Shown: positions 1 through 9,444, numbered from the stretch's first letter. The stretch is DNA of 64,000 nucleotides from an uncultured Bacilli bacterium (GCA_934168205.1 CAKPMX010000001.1:186001-250000), one strand, 5' to 3'. The notes: generated from the sequence alone by a model not told the origin. Made by a program: numbers and translations.

Positions 1-1061
1 AATGATGGTGTAGCGCTTCCAAATATAACTGGACAATTATGATATTTTGCTCTGGCGATTGCTATTTCTTTTGCGTTATATCTAGGATTAGAATCATCTT
101 GTTTATAAGAATCACTATGTTCCTCATCTACAATTATCATTCCTATATTATCTAATGGTGCAAATATAGCGCTTCTAGCACCAATGACAATTTTAGCTTC
201 CTTTTTTACGATACGCCTCCATTCATCATACTTTTCTCCGTCAGATAAAGCTGAATGAATTGCCGCAATATTATCACCAAAACGTTTTTGAAAACGTAAA
301 ACCATCTGTGGCGTCAAACTAATTTCTGGAACTAATACAATACTAGTTTTGCCTCTTTTTAAAGCATCTTCAATTAATTCCATATAAACTTCTGTTTTTC
401 CAGAACCAGTAACACCATACAACAAATATGGAAAAGACTCATTAGAACTTAAAACTTCATTAACTATTCGTTTTTGATCAGCAGTTAATTCCTTTTTAGG
501 TTCAATCTTTTCATTATAACTAACCCTATAATGATCTATTTTTTCTTCAACTAAAATATTTTTCTTAACCAAAGTATTTAAAGAACAACTAGATATATCA
601 ACCAATTCTTTTCTTATAACCTTTTTCTTTTCTAAACACAAATTAACAATTTCCATCTGTTTAGGAGTCAATTTAGAATAATCAATATTATCATTTAAGT
701 AATAATAAGTATCTAACTTCTTATTAATAACTCTTCCATTCTTAGCTTTTAAAGCTTTAGGTAACATCACTTGGTAACAACTAATTAAAGTAGACAAAGT
801 ATTTTCTTGCATTCTTTTACCAAGTTCTAACAATTCCTCATTTAAAATAATATCTTCATCAACAACACCAAGTATATCTTTTACCTCAATAGAACTTCCA
901 TTCTTTATCTCAACAATAAATCCTTCTAGTTCCATAAAACCAAATGGTACTTTTACTCTAATACCAAGTTTGATTTTATCTCGTAAATTACTAGGTACCG
1001 AATAATCAAAAACTCGATCTATATTTTTATTTGATAATTCTACTAATACACCTATAATCAA
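1..1061 (-). CDS. priA: Primosomal protein N' (PriA), 5' part; runs off the window
   Basis: PriA is the superfamily 2 helicase that reloads the replisome at stalled forks. About 353 N-terminal residues are visible; the C-terminal helicase lobe and zinc-binding part lie beyond position 1. Translation shows the N-terminal DNA 3'-end-binding domain (VFDYSVP early, then KVPFG), followed by the first helicase lobe with Walker A VTGSGKTEVY near residue 217 and the DEEH Walker B box near residue 308. The start is a TTG at 1061-1059 preceded by GAGGAG. An ATG just upstream (ATGGTACTTTGA) hits a stop after two codons, so TTG is the better choice. The identification rests on the motif series and is firm. 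Confidence 0.93.
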   Translation of the reverse strand, partial: MIIGVLVELSNKNIDRVFDYSVPSNLRDKIKLGIRVKVPFGFMELEGFIVEIKNGSSIEVKDILGVVDEDIILNEELLELGKRMQENTLSTLISCYQVMLPKALKAKNGRVINKKLDTYYYLNDNIDYSKLTPKQMEIVNLCLEKKKVIRKELVDISSCSLNTLVKKNILVEEKIDHYRVSYNEKIEPKKELTADQKRIVNEVLSSNESFPYLLYGVTGSGKTEVYMELIEDALKRGKTSIVLVPEISLTPQMVLRFQKRFGDNIAAIHSALSDGEKYDEWRRIVKKEAKIVIGARSAIFAPLDNIGMIIVDEEHSDSYKQDDSNPRYNAKEIAIARAKYHNCPVIFGSATPS

Positions 1062-1117
1062 AGTACCATCTCCTCACAATTTAACGTAACAGAAAAATCA
1101 AATCCTGTCAATACAAC

Positions 1118-1145
1118 TAAAAAAGCCTTAATAAAGGCTTAATTA
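1118..1145 (-). terminator. Rho-independent terminator
   Basis: Read on the minus strand, AAGCCTT and AAGGCTT form a short stem followed by TTTTTT. It sits just after the stop of the Asn-rich protein gene and before priA. Confidence 0.7.
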
Positions 1146-1148
1146 TTT

Positions 1149-2111
1149 TTACTTAAATAAGTTATCAGGCTTAATCATCTTTATTTCATCTGAAGTTAAT
1201 TTATATTCACCATTATATTTAGCATTTGCTAATAAAGAAACTGTAGTTTTCATATCTTTATAATCGATAATATACTTGTTATTTGCTGAAAAACCATAGA
1301 ATAAATATCCAGCATCAGCCTCCATTAAATACCATATAACCTTAATTCCTTCTGGACTTGTTATCTCAAAAGTATAAGCTTTCTTATCATTATAACTGTC
1401 ACTTTTAGCATTAGTTGCACTATAGCCATCAGTTTGATATTCTTTAATAGATTCGTTTACAATAGCCTCCGCATTAGCCATATCTCCATAAGCAATTGAT
1501 ACCATAGTAGCAAAAGTATCATTACCAATACCTAAAACATCAGAATTAATTTCATATTCATATCCTTTTTGCTTTGGTATACTAAATCCCTTATATGTAA
1601 TAGAGCCATTGCTAACGTAACTGTCGTCATCATCATCATCATCATAATCATCGTCATCATCATTGCTTACTTGCCCTTGATTATTACTTCCATTATTATC
1701 AAAATCATTAATTGTATTTCCTTTTGATTTATTACTGCTAGTTACATTAATTAAAACAACAGCCGCAATAACAACTAATATTGCTACACCAATAACAATA
1801 AATAATGTCTTATTGTTTTTTTGATTAGGATTAGGCATAAGATTACCATTAAAGTTTTGATTATTCATCATAGGTTGTTGATTATTAGTAGGCATACCCA
1901 TAGACTGACTATTCATAGGTTGATTTCCCATATTCATTGCTTGACCGTTATTTGCCTGTTGACTATTATCAACAGTTTGTCCATTATTTACCGGTTGACC
2001 ATTATCAACTGTTTGTTCATTGTTTACCATTACTGGCTGATTATTCGTATTGTTATCAACTACTTGACCAGTATTAGTATTATTTGTTACATTATTCATT
2101 TCATTATTCAT
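1149..2111 (-). CDS. Asn/Gln-rich single-pass membrane protein with poly-Asp run, function unknown
   Basis: About 320 residues. The first 100 are low-complexity Asn/Gln/Met repeats (units such as NNGQTVD), then one membrane helix (IVIGVAILVVIAAVVLI), then a linker with a long Asp run, then a globular C-terminal domain of about 150 residues that should lie outside the cell. No family recognised. An upstream in-frame ATG (2126) is really part of the Shine-Dalgarno sequence ATGGAGGG, so the start at 2111 (MNNEMNN) is chosen. The gene follows the clostripain-like gene by 16 bases and both products begin MNNE, so they are probably one operon. The poly-Asp run is encoded by a CAT-type trinucleotide repeat (on the plus strand), which could vary in length. 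Confidence 0.75.
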   Translation of the reverse strand: MNNEMNNVTNNTNTGQVVDNNTNNQPVMVNNEQTVDNGQPVNNGQTVDNSQQANNGQAMNMGNQPMNSQSMGMPTNNQQPMMNNQNFNGNLMPNPNQKNNKTLFIVIGVAILVVIAAVVLINVTSSNKSKGNTINDFDNNGSNNQGQVSNDDDDDYDDDDDDDSYVSNGSITYKGFSIPKQKGYEYEINSDVLGIGNDTFATMVSIAYGDMANAEAIVNESIKEYQTDGYSATNAKSDSYNDKKAYTFEITSPEGIKVIWYLMEADAGYLFYGFSANNKYIIDYKDMKTTVSLLANAKYNGEYKLTSDEIKMIKPDNLFK

Positions 2112-2127
2112 TATTTTTCCCTCCATC

Positions 2128-4116
2128 CTATTTTAATTTTATTAATTTTGAATAATATACATTATTATTAACGTCATAAATTCTAAATACACAATAGTAA
2201 TCATATCCATCACTATAATCTTGTAAGTCAAATTCCAACTCATCAATACTAGCTTTAACACCTTGCATTACTCCATCACTTTCCAAATTCGGATTATATG
2301 TTCCATCTCCATTATTGATTTTATAACTACTACTAGCAAATATAACTGCTGTATAATCATTTATATCTACCATTACTCTACCAGGCAAATCATTATCTTT
2401 TGATAATAATCTAACTCCTGAAATATTAACTTTATTAGTCTTTCTATTTAATAAGAAAGACATAGCTGCACTTTCGATTTTCCATTCACTTAAATCATTT
2501 GAAGCTGTATTTTCCAAAATAACATAACTAGTATATTTAATATAATCATCGCCAACTTCATCTTCAATTAAAGTTACATTATTATTAATTTCATCAGATT
2601 TTAGTTTTAGTTGTCTATCTCTTATTCTAGCCTTTAAAGTATTTTTATCTAGTTTTACTTCAATACCTTTATAAACTGGCAAATATGTTCCATCTCGATT
2701 ATCTCTAAATACTAAGTATTCTGCCTTAGCATAATTTTCAACTTGTTCTTCTGTCAATTCTAATTCAAAATCAGATTCACTATCTTCTGAAGTTACTGTA
2801 CTAACATTATTCTTAAATACTAGTTTATTAGAAGCATTTGTAGTCTTTAATGAATTAAACTTACTAATGAAGTTATTATAATTATTAATTTTACTAATAT
2901 CACCATATATACTAAGAAATTTTGTTTGTGCTATACTTTGACCATTATAAGGAAAATATATACTCATTCCTCTAGATGATGGATCAGTCGCATAATTATA
3001 AATAACTGTTTTTTCCATTTCATTTAAAACCTGTTCTGCCTCTTTTGGTGCTAATTCCTTTAATTCTGATACCAAGTTATATAAATCAACCGTGTCATAA
3101 CTAGACTCTCCAGACATCACATATGCATATTGATATAAATTACTTCTGATTTTAGCAATATCATTATAATTTTTTACTACATCAACTTTTCCAAAAAAGT
3201 TATCAACAGCTTTATTCAAATCATTTAAATTATTTAAATCAACCATTGAATATGTAGAATAGATATCATAACTAAGATCATGGATTTTATAAACATCTTT
3301 AAGATATTTCATTTTTTCTTTATATTTTTCTATAAACATCTTACCAATGTCTAAACTTTCAGTCTCTAGTTTAACATTATTTATAAAACTAAAGTCACTC
3401 GTATCTTTAACAGACATAGATACTTCTTCTGAAGCAACAAAGTAATCAGCATAATCCTTAAATACATTAGCATTTTCAATTGTTCCATTTAAACAAGTAC
3501 TAAATATTACTGTTTCTATTTTATTCTTTTTATTAAATGAAGTTTTTTCTAAAGCTTTAGAAACTTCTTCAAGTGTTAAATTATCATTGCTATTCAATTC
3601 ATCAAACTCACTACCCAAGATAGCTCCACCATGATTCCAAAATAACAATTCATATTTATCAGTAACATAATGATCTGTTACAAAATTAATAAAATCACTT
3701 AATGTTGATGTATCACCCATGTTTTTTATTGGTTGTTGCTTTACTTTAGTAAAACCATTTTCAGTTAATTGATATATAGATGTTTCATCAACGTCAATAT
3801 AATCATTACCCCATTTCTTTGATCCACCAGCAATCAAAACAACATTAACATTTTCTAAATCTACTAATTTTGGATCTATTCCATTCAATTCGTAAGTACC
3901 CATTGAACTTTTGGATTCCAAGTCCGATCCAACCATATATATCATAAATGTTCTAGTTGAAATATCTTTCTTATTTACTAAAAATACAGCAATTAAAATT
4001 ATCAATAAAGCTAAAACACCTATTAATACATAAAGTACTTTCTTTAAATCCGGCTGTTTTTTCATAGTATCAACACTACTATAATTAGGAATAGTAGTAT
4101 TAATTTCATTGTTCAT
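2128..4116 (-). CDS. Clostripain-like (C11) membrane-anchored cysteine peptidase
   Basis: About 662 residues. After a short cytoplasmic start comes one membrane helix (VLYVLIGVLALLIILIAVFLV), so the rest is outside the cell. The peptidase C11 pattern is clear: FMIYMVGSDLES at the start of the domain, WNHGG with the catalytic His, and STCLNG with the catalytic Cys, followed by ADYFVASEE. Family members cleave after Arg or Lys and often self-process, but the substrate here is unknown. The C-terminal 250 residues look like an extra beta-rich domain. The ATG at 4137 would overlap the ribosome site; AAGGAGGTAATT precedes the ATG at 4116, which is used. It is followed closely by the Asn-rich protein gene. 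Confidence 0.88.
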   Translation of the reverse strand: MNNEINTTIPNYSSVDTMKKQPDLKKVLYVLIGVLALLIILIAVFLVNKKDISTRTFMIYMVGSDLESKSSMGTYELNGIDPKLVDLENVNVVLIAGGSKKWGNDYIDVDETSIYQLTENGFTKVKQQPIKNMGDTSTLSDFINFVTDHYVTDKYELLFWNHGGAILGSEFDELNSNDNLTLEEVSKALEKTSFNKKNKIETVIFSTCLNGTIENANVFKDYADYFVASEEVSMSVKDTSDFSFINNVKLETESLDIGKMFIEKYKEKMKYLKDVYKIHDLSYDIYSTYSMVDLNNLNDLNKAVDNFFGKVDVVKNYNDIAKIRSNLYQYAYVMSGESSYDTVDLYNLVSELKELAPKEAEQVLNEMEKTVIYNYATDPSSRGMSIYFPYNGQSIAQTKFLSIYGDISKINNYNNFISKFNSLKTTNASNKLVFKNNVSTVTSEDSESDFELELTEEQVENYAKAEYLVFRDNRDGTYLPVYKGIEVKLDKNTLKARIRDRQLKLKSDEINNNVTLIEDEVGDDYIKYTSYVILENTASNDLSEWKIESAAMSFLLNRKTNKVNISGVRLLSKDNDLPGRVMVDINDYTAVIFASSSYKINNGDGTYNPNLESDGVMQGVKASIDELEFDLQDYSDGYDYYCVFRIYDVNNNVYYSKLIKLK

Positions 4117-4445
4117 AATTACCTCCTTTTTAAACAAGAAAACAGTACTTATAATTTAAACATTAATTATAAAAATACCTCTCACTAACAGTACTCTACC
4201 ATTACGTATAATTGTAACATATATTTCGACATTTAGCACAAAAAAAAGAAAAGTATAATAATTAGTTATAAATTGTCATATTCAACAACAAAAACAAACG
4301 TAAATATAAACACAAAACCTTTACATATATAAGTCAAAATATGCTGTAAACTAATATGTAAAGCTCAAAATAATTTTACATAAAACAAATTATTTTAAAT
4401 GTACTATAATTATATATGTTATACTCAAAATAGGAGGATGATATT
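4117..4445. other. Intergenic region with clustered TTTACA half-sites
   Basis: Divergent spacer of about 330 bases between the protease gene (minus) and the ABC transporter genes (plus). It holds a perfect 10-bp inverted repeat, CTTTACATAT at 4319-4328 and ATATGTAAAG at 4354-4363, with further TTTACA/TGTAAA half-sites at about 4344 and 4375. A TATAAT lies at 4405-4410, without a good -35. This could be an operator region. No GntR-type regulator gene, common beside such transporters, is present in the window. Confidence 0.4.
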
Positions 4446-5147
4446 TTGAATACAAATTATATAGAACTTAATAATATTGTTAAAAAGTATGGGAAATTCG
4501 TAGCACTTAACAATGTTAATTTAACACTTACTCCAGGCAAAATCGTAGGATTACTTGGACCAAATGGTTCTGGAAAAACAACACTTTTAAAAACACTTAT
4601 GCACATAATAAGACAACAATATGGTACTGCTAAAATCTTTGGCTACGATGTATGTTATGGAACTAGACAATTTATTTCATTTATGCCAGATAAAGATTTC
4701 TTATATAAAACGATGACAGGTAGAGACGCAATAACTTATTATTGTGAATTATTTAAAGACTTTGATATGAATCGCTGCAACTATCTAATTCAAGCATTAG
4801 GAATAGATATAAATAATAATATTGAGAAATTATCAAAAGGTAATAGAGAAAAATTAATATTAATGCTTACCCTGTCAAGAAATGTTCCTATTTATCTACT
4901 TGATGAACCATTAGGAAGCCTAGACCCAGTTATTAAACACGAGATGTTAACAGTAATAAAAAAATGTAGTAACCCAAATAATTTAATATTAATTTCCACA
5001 CATTTAATAAAAGATACAGAAGAAATTTTAGATGAAGTTATCTTTTTAAAACAAGGAAATATAGTTGAATACACTTCAAAAGATTCAATTATAAAATCTA
5101 ATAAAACAATAGAGCAACATTATTTGGAGGTGTTTAGTAATGTCTAA
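4446..5147 (+). CDS. ABC transporter ATP-binding protein
   Basis: 233-residue ABC ATPase that would drive the permease encoded directly downstream. Walker A is GPNGSGKTT (about residues 38-46), the signature is degenerate (LSKGNREKL, in place of LSGGQ, about residue 128), Walker B is IYLLDEPLGSLDP, and the switch His is in ISTHLI. The short form with a KGN signature is typical of the YtrB/EcsA-type exporters. The start is TTG at 4446 with AGGAGG seven bases before it. The last bases overlap the permease start by eight bases, so the two are translationally coupled. Substrate unknown. Confidence 0.9.
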   Translation: MNTNYIELNNIVKKYGKFVALNNVNLTLTPGKIVGLLGPNGSGKTTLLKTLMHIIRQQYGTAKIFGYDVCYGTRQFISFMPDKDFLYKTMTGRDAITYYCELFKDFDMNRCNYLIQALGIDINNNIEKLSKGNREKLILMLTLSRNVPIYLLDEPLGSLDPVIKHEMLTVIKKCSNPNNLILISTHLIKDTEEILDEVIFLKQGNIVEYTSKDSIIKSNKTIEQHYLEVFSNV

Positions 5148-5859
5148 ATATATTAAATGGGAATTAATAAATGAATTTAAAAGTAAAACAATTTTACTTG
5201 GTGTCATTGCATCAGTTTATTTATTAGCTGCTATTTTAAATCCTGGAACTGGATTCTTTACTGGTTGTATTTATTTAGGATTTGCCATAATAATAGGAAT
5301 TGCCTTCTTTCTTACATTTATCTATGGAGCAAAAAGAACAATGGATTCATATAAAAATCAAACATTCCTATTAGAAAGTATGATTCCATTATCACCAAAA
5401 AAATTATTATTAGCAAAATATGTTCTAGCAATCATATTTGATTTTGTTTTTTGTCTTATATTTATCATAGGAGTATCAATTTGGCTTTCCAAAGCCGATA
5501 TTAATATGCTAGAAGTTATAAGTCAATTTTTACTTAATACTACCTTCGAACAAAAAACTATAATAGCAAAGACATTTGTATTAATCATTAGTTCAACCAT
5601 TGCATTTACTTCACTATGTTCATTAATTTTTATAACTTTAAAAAGTTTTTTTCCAAATGGAAAAGCACAAAAGATTATATCTTACATAATATGTTTCCTT
5701 ATTCAATACATAATATCATATATCATTGGTAAAGTTGTAAATCAAAATCCTAGTATTAATGTTTTAATGATATACTCTATTATTATGCTAGCCCTTTCCA
5801 CAGCCTATTTCTTCGGTAGTGCCTGGTTAATTGAAAACAAATTAGAAGTATATAATTAA
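5140..5859 (+). CDS. ABC-2 type transporter permease
   Basis: 239 residues with about six hydrophobic helices and few charges, as expected for the membrane half of an ABC-2 exporter. It overlaps the ATPase gene by eight bases, with the ribosome site (GGAGGTG) inside the upstream gene. Nothing in the sequence identifies the substrate. In relatives, such two-gene units handle peptides, antibiotics or membrane lipids, but this is not established here. Confidence 0.82.
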   Translation: MSKYIKWELINEFKSKTILLGVIASVYLLAAILNPGTGFFTGCIYLGFAIIIGIAFFLTFIYGAKRTMDSYKNQTFLLESMIPLSPKKLLLAKYVLAIIFDFVFCLIFIIGVSIWLSKADINMLEVISQFLLNTTFEQKTIIAKTFVLIISSTIAFTSLCSLIFITLKSFFPNGKAQKIISYIICFLIQYIISYIIGKVVNQNPSINVLMIYSIIMLALSTAYFFGSAWLIENKLEVYN

Positions 5860-5878
5860 TATAAAATTAAAATTACAC

Positions 5879-5917
5879 ATAAAAAATATCCATAATCGTT
5901 ATATGGATATTTTTATT
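5879..5917. terminator. Bidirectional terminator between convergent genes
   Basis: AAATATCCATA and TATGGATATTT form a stem with A-runs on the left and T-runs on the right. It lies between the ABC permease (plus) and the sortase (minus) and can serve both. Confidence 0.75.
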
Positions 5918-5922
5918 ATTTC

Positions 5923-6927
5923 TTAATAAACCGCAACTAATTTAGCGTGAACTACTTTCCTACCAGTATTATCATCAGAACATGTAGATAAAGTAATTAT
6001 CTTATCATTAACATTAACACTATTATCAATATTTAATATATTTCTAGAGCTAATAGTATTTAAAAACTCTTGATAAGTTTCAGTATCATAAAAAACGTTT
6101 TGTAAATAGTACACTTCTGGTGCCACATAATATGCAGAAAAAATAGTATAATAATATTTTTTATTTTCTGTAATTATCATAATTGATTTATTAGAATTCT
6201 TTTGCCAATTAACACTAAATATATCTGCAATACTACCAAAGGCAGTTTTATTAAATAAATTATGACCATAAAATATTGTATTATTATCACTCATATTAGG
6301 ATCATTTCTATAATCCATAAAAGTCCAACCAGTTTTCTTTTTGCTTCTATCATAAGAATGACTCAAATAATAATCATTATCGGTAGTTTGAACAATAGGA
6401 TAATTAATTGTTGTACCATCTACACTAAGCCAAGCAACTGTATCAGGATTACTTCCCTTTAGTTGACTTATATTTACTTGGTCTAAAGGAGTTTTCGCAA
6501 ATCTTCTAAATAAGTTACTATCTTGAGTAATAGATACACCAATATTAGTAGAATTAGAATTATTGGAATTGTTTGTATTATTATCAGTATTATTATCTAC
6601 AGAATCTTTATTATCCGGCGTTTTAGTAATACTATCAAAATCATTATGTACAACATCAACTGGTTTAACATATAAAATTTTAGCCAAGGTACAAGCCGCT
6701 AAAAAATATAAAATTATTAATAAACAAAATTCTGGTTGCAACTGCCTTTTCTCATAATGTTTTACACACTTTTCCAAAAATTTAGATTTTTTAAATATCT
6801 TACTTAAAAACACAAAAAACTGCTTTGGATAAAAGAAAAAACCCTTAGACAGTATAGAACAAAGAAAACAAAATCCTTTTGATGTAGTTTTAAATATATA
6901 AACGAAAAACCTAGCTATTTTTTTCAT
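5923..6927 (-). CDS. Class B-type sortase
   Basis: 334-residue cysteine transpeptidase that would join surface proteins to the cell wall. One membrane helix (about residues 73-93) follows a long basic cytoplasmic segment, then an Asn-rich linker, then the sortase domain. Class B features are seen: NPDTVAWLSVDGTTINYPIVQ, the motif IFYGHN with the catalytic His, and TLSTC with the catalytic Cys near residue 316, with the Arg in TGRKVV. Its ATG overlaps the stop of the upstream Val/Pro-rich gene (ATGA), so the two are coupled. No obvious class B sorting substrate is adjacent. The unusually long N-terminal extension (about 70 residues before the helix) is a point of difference from usual SrtB. 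Confidence 0.9.
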   Translation of the reverse strand: MKKIARFFVYIFKTTSKGFCFLCSILSKGFFFYPKQFFVFLSKIFKKSKFLEKCVKHYEKRQLQPEFCLLIILYFLAACTLAKILYVKPVDVVHNDFDSITKTPDNKDSVDNNTDNNTNNSNNSNSTNIGVSITQDSNLFRRFAKTPLDQVNISQLKGSNPDTVAWLSVDGTTINYPIVQTTDNDYYLSHSYDRSKKKTGWTFMDYRNDPNMSDNNTIFYGHNLFNKTAFGSIADIFSVNWQKNSNKSIMIITENKKYYYTIFSAYYVAPEVYYLQNVFYDTETYQEFLNTISSRNILNIDNSVNVNDKIITLSTCSDDNTGRKVVHAKLVAVY

Positions 6928-7550
6928 AAAACACCATCACTACTTACAGGAACTGGATTTGTAACTGGAACAGTACTTGGCACTTGTACAGTCTGCGTAA
7001 CAACTGGAACACTTTGTTGAATTACAGGTTGACTAACTGGAGTACTAGGTTGTACTACAGGTGCAGTTTGAGTACTAACTACGGGTTGAGAAACAGCTAC
7101 TGGCTGTACAGTTTGTTGTACTACTGGAGTAACTGGAACTGGACTAACACTAGGTACTTGTGCAACAGTATTAGGACTAACAGTATTATCAGAAACAACA
7201 CTAGTAGTTTGAATATTCTCAGTTACAGGAACATTAGTAACAGGAGCCATAGTAACAGAAGAAACAGCACTCGGCACCTCTACTTTCATAACAGGAGCAG
7301 CTACCGAATTTTGCGTAACTACCGGTGTAACTTGTACACTAGGAACTACAGTAGTTTGACTAGCCTGAACAACAGAACTAGGTACAGTTTGAACAGAAGG
7401 AGTATCATCATTAAACACAGTAGCATTATTAACTGCACTCTTATCAACAATATCACTAGATTTTTGTTTCTTCTCTTTTGAAGTAAGAACAACACCAGTA
7501 ATAAAAGACACAACAAGTATGCAACCCAAAGCAATATAAAGTAATGTCAT
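6924..7550 (-). CDS. Val/Pro/Thr/Gln-rich membrane-anchored protein, unknown
   Basis: 208 residues: an N-terminal membrane helix (about residues 2-22), a short basic stretch (SKEKKQK), then about 170 residues made almost only of V, P, T, S, Q and A in irregular repeats such as PVVQ and VPVT. No fold or catalytic motif is visible, and no LPXTG-like tail. It may be a wall-spanning spacer or a cytoplasmic disordered region, depending on helix orientation. The stop overlaps the sortase start by four bases, which suggests joint function with the sortase. Ribosome site GAGGGA precedes the ATG. Confidence 0.7.
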   Translation of the reverse strand: MTLLYIALGCILVVSFITGVVLTSKEKKQKSSDIVDKSAVNNATVFNDDTPSVQTVPSSVVQASQTTVVPSVQVTPVVTQNSVAAPVMKVEVPSAVSSVTMAPVTNVPVTENIQTTSVVSDNTVSPNTVAQVPSVSPVPVTPVVQQTVQPVAVSQPVVSTQTAPVVQPSTPVSQPVIQQSVPVVTQTVQVPSTVPVTNPVPVSSDGVL

Positions 7551-7578
7551 AACTATCCCTCTATTCTTTCTTTGTTTA

Positions 7579-8631
7579 TTAAAATAATCTTAAAATATCA
7601 TTAACCGTAACAACAACCATTAATAACATCAATAACATTAATCCAATAGTATGTATCTTACCTTCAAGTTCAGAATCAACTGGAGAACCTTTAATCTTCT
7701 CTATAATTATAAATAATATATGTCCACCATCAAAAGCAGGTAATGGAAGTAAATTAATAAATCCAACATTAATACTTAAAAAAGCAACCAAGTATAAAAT
7801 ACTAGCAATTCCAGCCTTACTTTGTTCACCAACAACAGAGTAAATTCCAACTGGACCAGATAATTGACTTAACTTAATTCCACCAGTAAATAAATAGCCA
7901 ACAGTAATTGCCATTTGCTTAAATATAGAAGCAGTCTTTTTACCTGTATAAATTAAAGCATTAACAAAACCATGTTGTTTTTCTTGCTTCATTCCAATAC
8001 CATATCGATAAACTTCTTGTCCATTTTCTTTAACCTTCATAGGTTTAAACTTATAAGTTTCTATACTACCATTTTCTTTTTCAACTTTAATAGTAGTATT
8101 CTTAGTAGGATCACTAACAGCTAAATATAAAGTTATATCATCAACATAAGAAATCTTATGTCCATTAATCTCTTTAACTACATCTCCTGCTGAAATACCA
8201 GCTTCATATGCAGGATAACCTTTCTCAGCTGTTGTAATAACTGGTTTCATAGAAGTACTACCAAAGAATAATCCAATAATAAAGATTATTAATATAGCTG
8301 AAATAAAGTTATTACCAGCTCCAAAAAACATTATTAAAAATCTTTGAAAAGCAGTCTTTGATTGTAATCTTCTCTTTTTAGGAACCTTTTGTAAATCATC
8401 TTCCCCTACATCTTCACCAGCCAACTGACAAAACCCACCAATTGGAATAGCTCTAATAGAATACTCAGTTTCCTTACCTTTTTTACTAAATAACTTAGGA
8501 CCCATACCTATCGCAAACTCATAAACATAAACACCATTCATTTTCGCAAATATAAAGTGTCCAAATTCATGAACTAACACAATGAATCCCAAAATAACTA
8601 TAAACAATAATAAATTCAATATAAAGCTCAT
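7579..8631 (-). CDS. rseP: Site-2 zinc metalloprotease RseP/RasP family
   Basis: 350-residue intramembrane protease that cuts transmembrane anti-sigma factors and signal-peptide remnants. The zinc site HEFGH is at residues 21-25 within the first helix, a PDZ domain follows (about 125-200, with YEAGISAGD), and the third zinc ligand lies in LLPLPAFDGGH near residue 295. It stands last in uppS-cdsA-rseP, the standard Firmicutes order, with nine bases between cdsA and this gene. Length and motifs are complete. Confidence 0.95.
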   Translation of the reverse strand: MSFILNLLLFIVILGFIVLVHEFGHFIFAKMNGVYVYEFAIGMGPKLFSKKGKETEYSIRAIPIGGFCQLAGEDVGEDDLQKVPKKRRLQSKTAFQRFLIMFFGAGNNFISAILIIFIIGLFFGSTSMKPVITTAEKGYPAYEAGISAGDVVKEINGHKISYVDDITLYLAVSDPTKNTTIKVEKENGSIETYKFKPMKVKENGQEVYRYGIGMKQEKQHGFVNALIYTGKKTASIFKQMAITVGYLFTGGIKLSQLSGPVGIYSVVGEQSKAGIASILYLVAFLSINVGFINLLPLPAFDGGHILFIIIEKIKGSPVDSELEGKIHTIGLMLLMLLMVVVTVNDILRLF

Positions 8632-8640
8632 AACTTCCTC

Positions 8641-9441
8641 CTAAATAATTCCAAGAACTAAAATAAATGCTAAGAAAACAAATATTAGACTATCAAATCT
8701 ATCTAAAATTCCACCATGTCCAGGAATCAAATTAGAAAAGTCCTTCATACCATATTCTCTTTTAATTGATGAAAAAACTAAATCTCCCAATTGTCCAATA
8801 CATGATAAGAATAAAGTTATAAAAATAACTAAAACCAATGAGCAGTTTTGATTAATAACTGTTACATAAAATGATGTTGCGATAAAAGTACCCATTAAAG
8901 CACCACCAACAAATCCTTCTATTGTTTTATTAGGAGAAATTGTAGGTGCCAATTTATTTTTTCCAATGAACATTCCTGTAAAAAGTGCAAAACTATCAGT
9001 CATTGTAGTTATCAATAATAAATATATGACATATTTAATATCATAATTACGTGTTATTGTCATTAAATTAAAACTAAGTCCAACAAAAAGTACCGAACCT
9101 ATTAAAAATAATGCATCAGAAGAATTATATTTCTCTCTATCTTTAATAAAAATCATAGAAGCTAAGAATGCAAATATTACAAAAGACATAACTCTATAAT
9201 CCAAACTACATACAAATTCAATAGAATCAAAATTATTCATAGCCATAAAAATAACTAATAAATATGCAAACACTTTAATTAAAAATGGAAACTTTCTAAC
9301 AGATTCTCTAATATGAATTAATTCATACAATCCTAATACAGCAAGTAAAGCCATAAAAACAGAAAATGCTTCTCCACCAATGATTAGTAATGGAAAGGCA
9401 ATCAATATCATTACAATAGCGCTTAAAACTCTTGTTTTCAT
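8641..9441 (-). CDS. cdsA: Phosphatidate cytidylyltransferase CdsA
   Basis: 266-residue integral membrane enzyme making CDP-diacylglycerol from CTP and phosphatidate, the precursor of phosphatidylglycerol and cardiolipin. About eight hydrophobic helices are visible. The family signature is present: SPNKTIEGFVGG (about residue 168) and, near the C-terminus, PGHGGILDRFDS with the metal-binding Asp. The gene lies three bases after uppS and nine before rseP, in one operon. Confidence 0.95.
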   Translation of the reverse strand: MKTRVLSAIVMILIAFPLLIIGGEAFSVFMALLAVLGLYELIHIRESVRKFPFLIKVFAYLLVIFMAMNNFDSIEFVCSLDYRVMSFVIFAFLASMIFIKDREKYNSSDALFLIGSVLFVGLSFNLMTITRNYDIKYVIYLLLITTMTDSFALFTGMFIGKNKLAPTISPNKTIEGFVGGALMGTFIATSFYVTVINQNCSLVLVIFITLFLSCIGQLGDLVFSSIKREYGMKDFSNLIPGHGGILDRFDSLIFVFLAFILVLGII

Positions 9442-9444
9442 AAT

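Noticed and set aside
1821..2171. Plus-strand open frame rich in I, H and L
   Set aside because: Antisense shadow of the Asn/Gln-rich coding repeats.
6984..7481. Plus-strand open frame rich in N, S, R and Y
   Set aside because: It is antisense to the Val/Pro-rich gene and its composition mirrors that repeat; no ribosome site.
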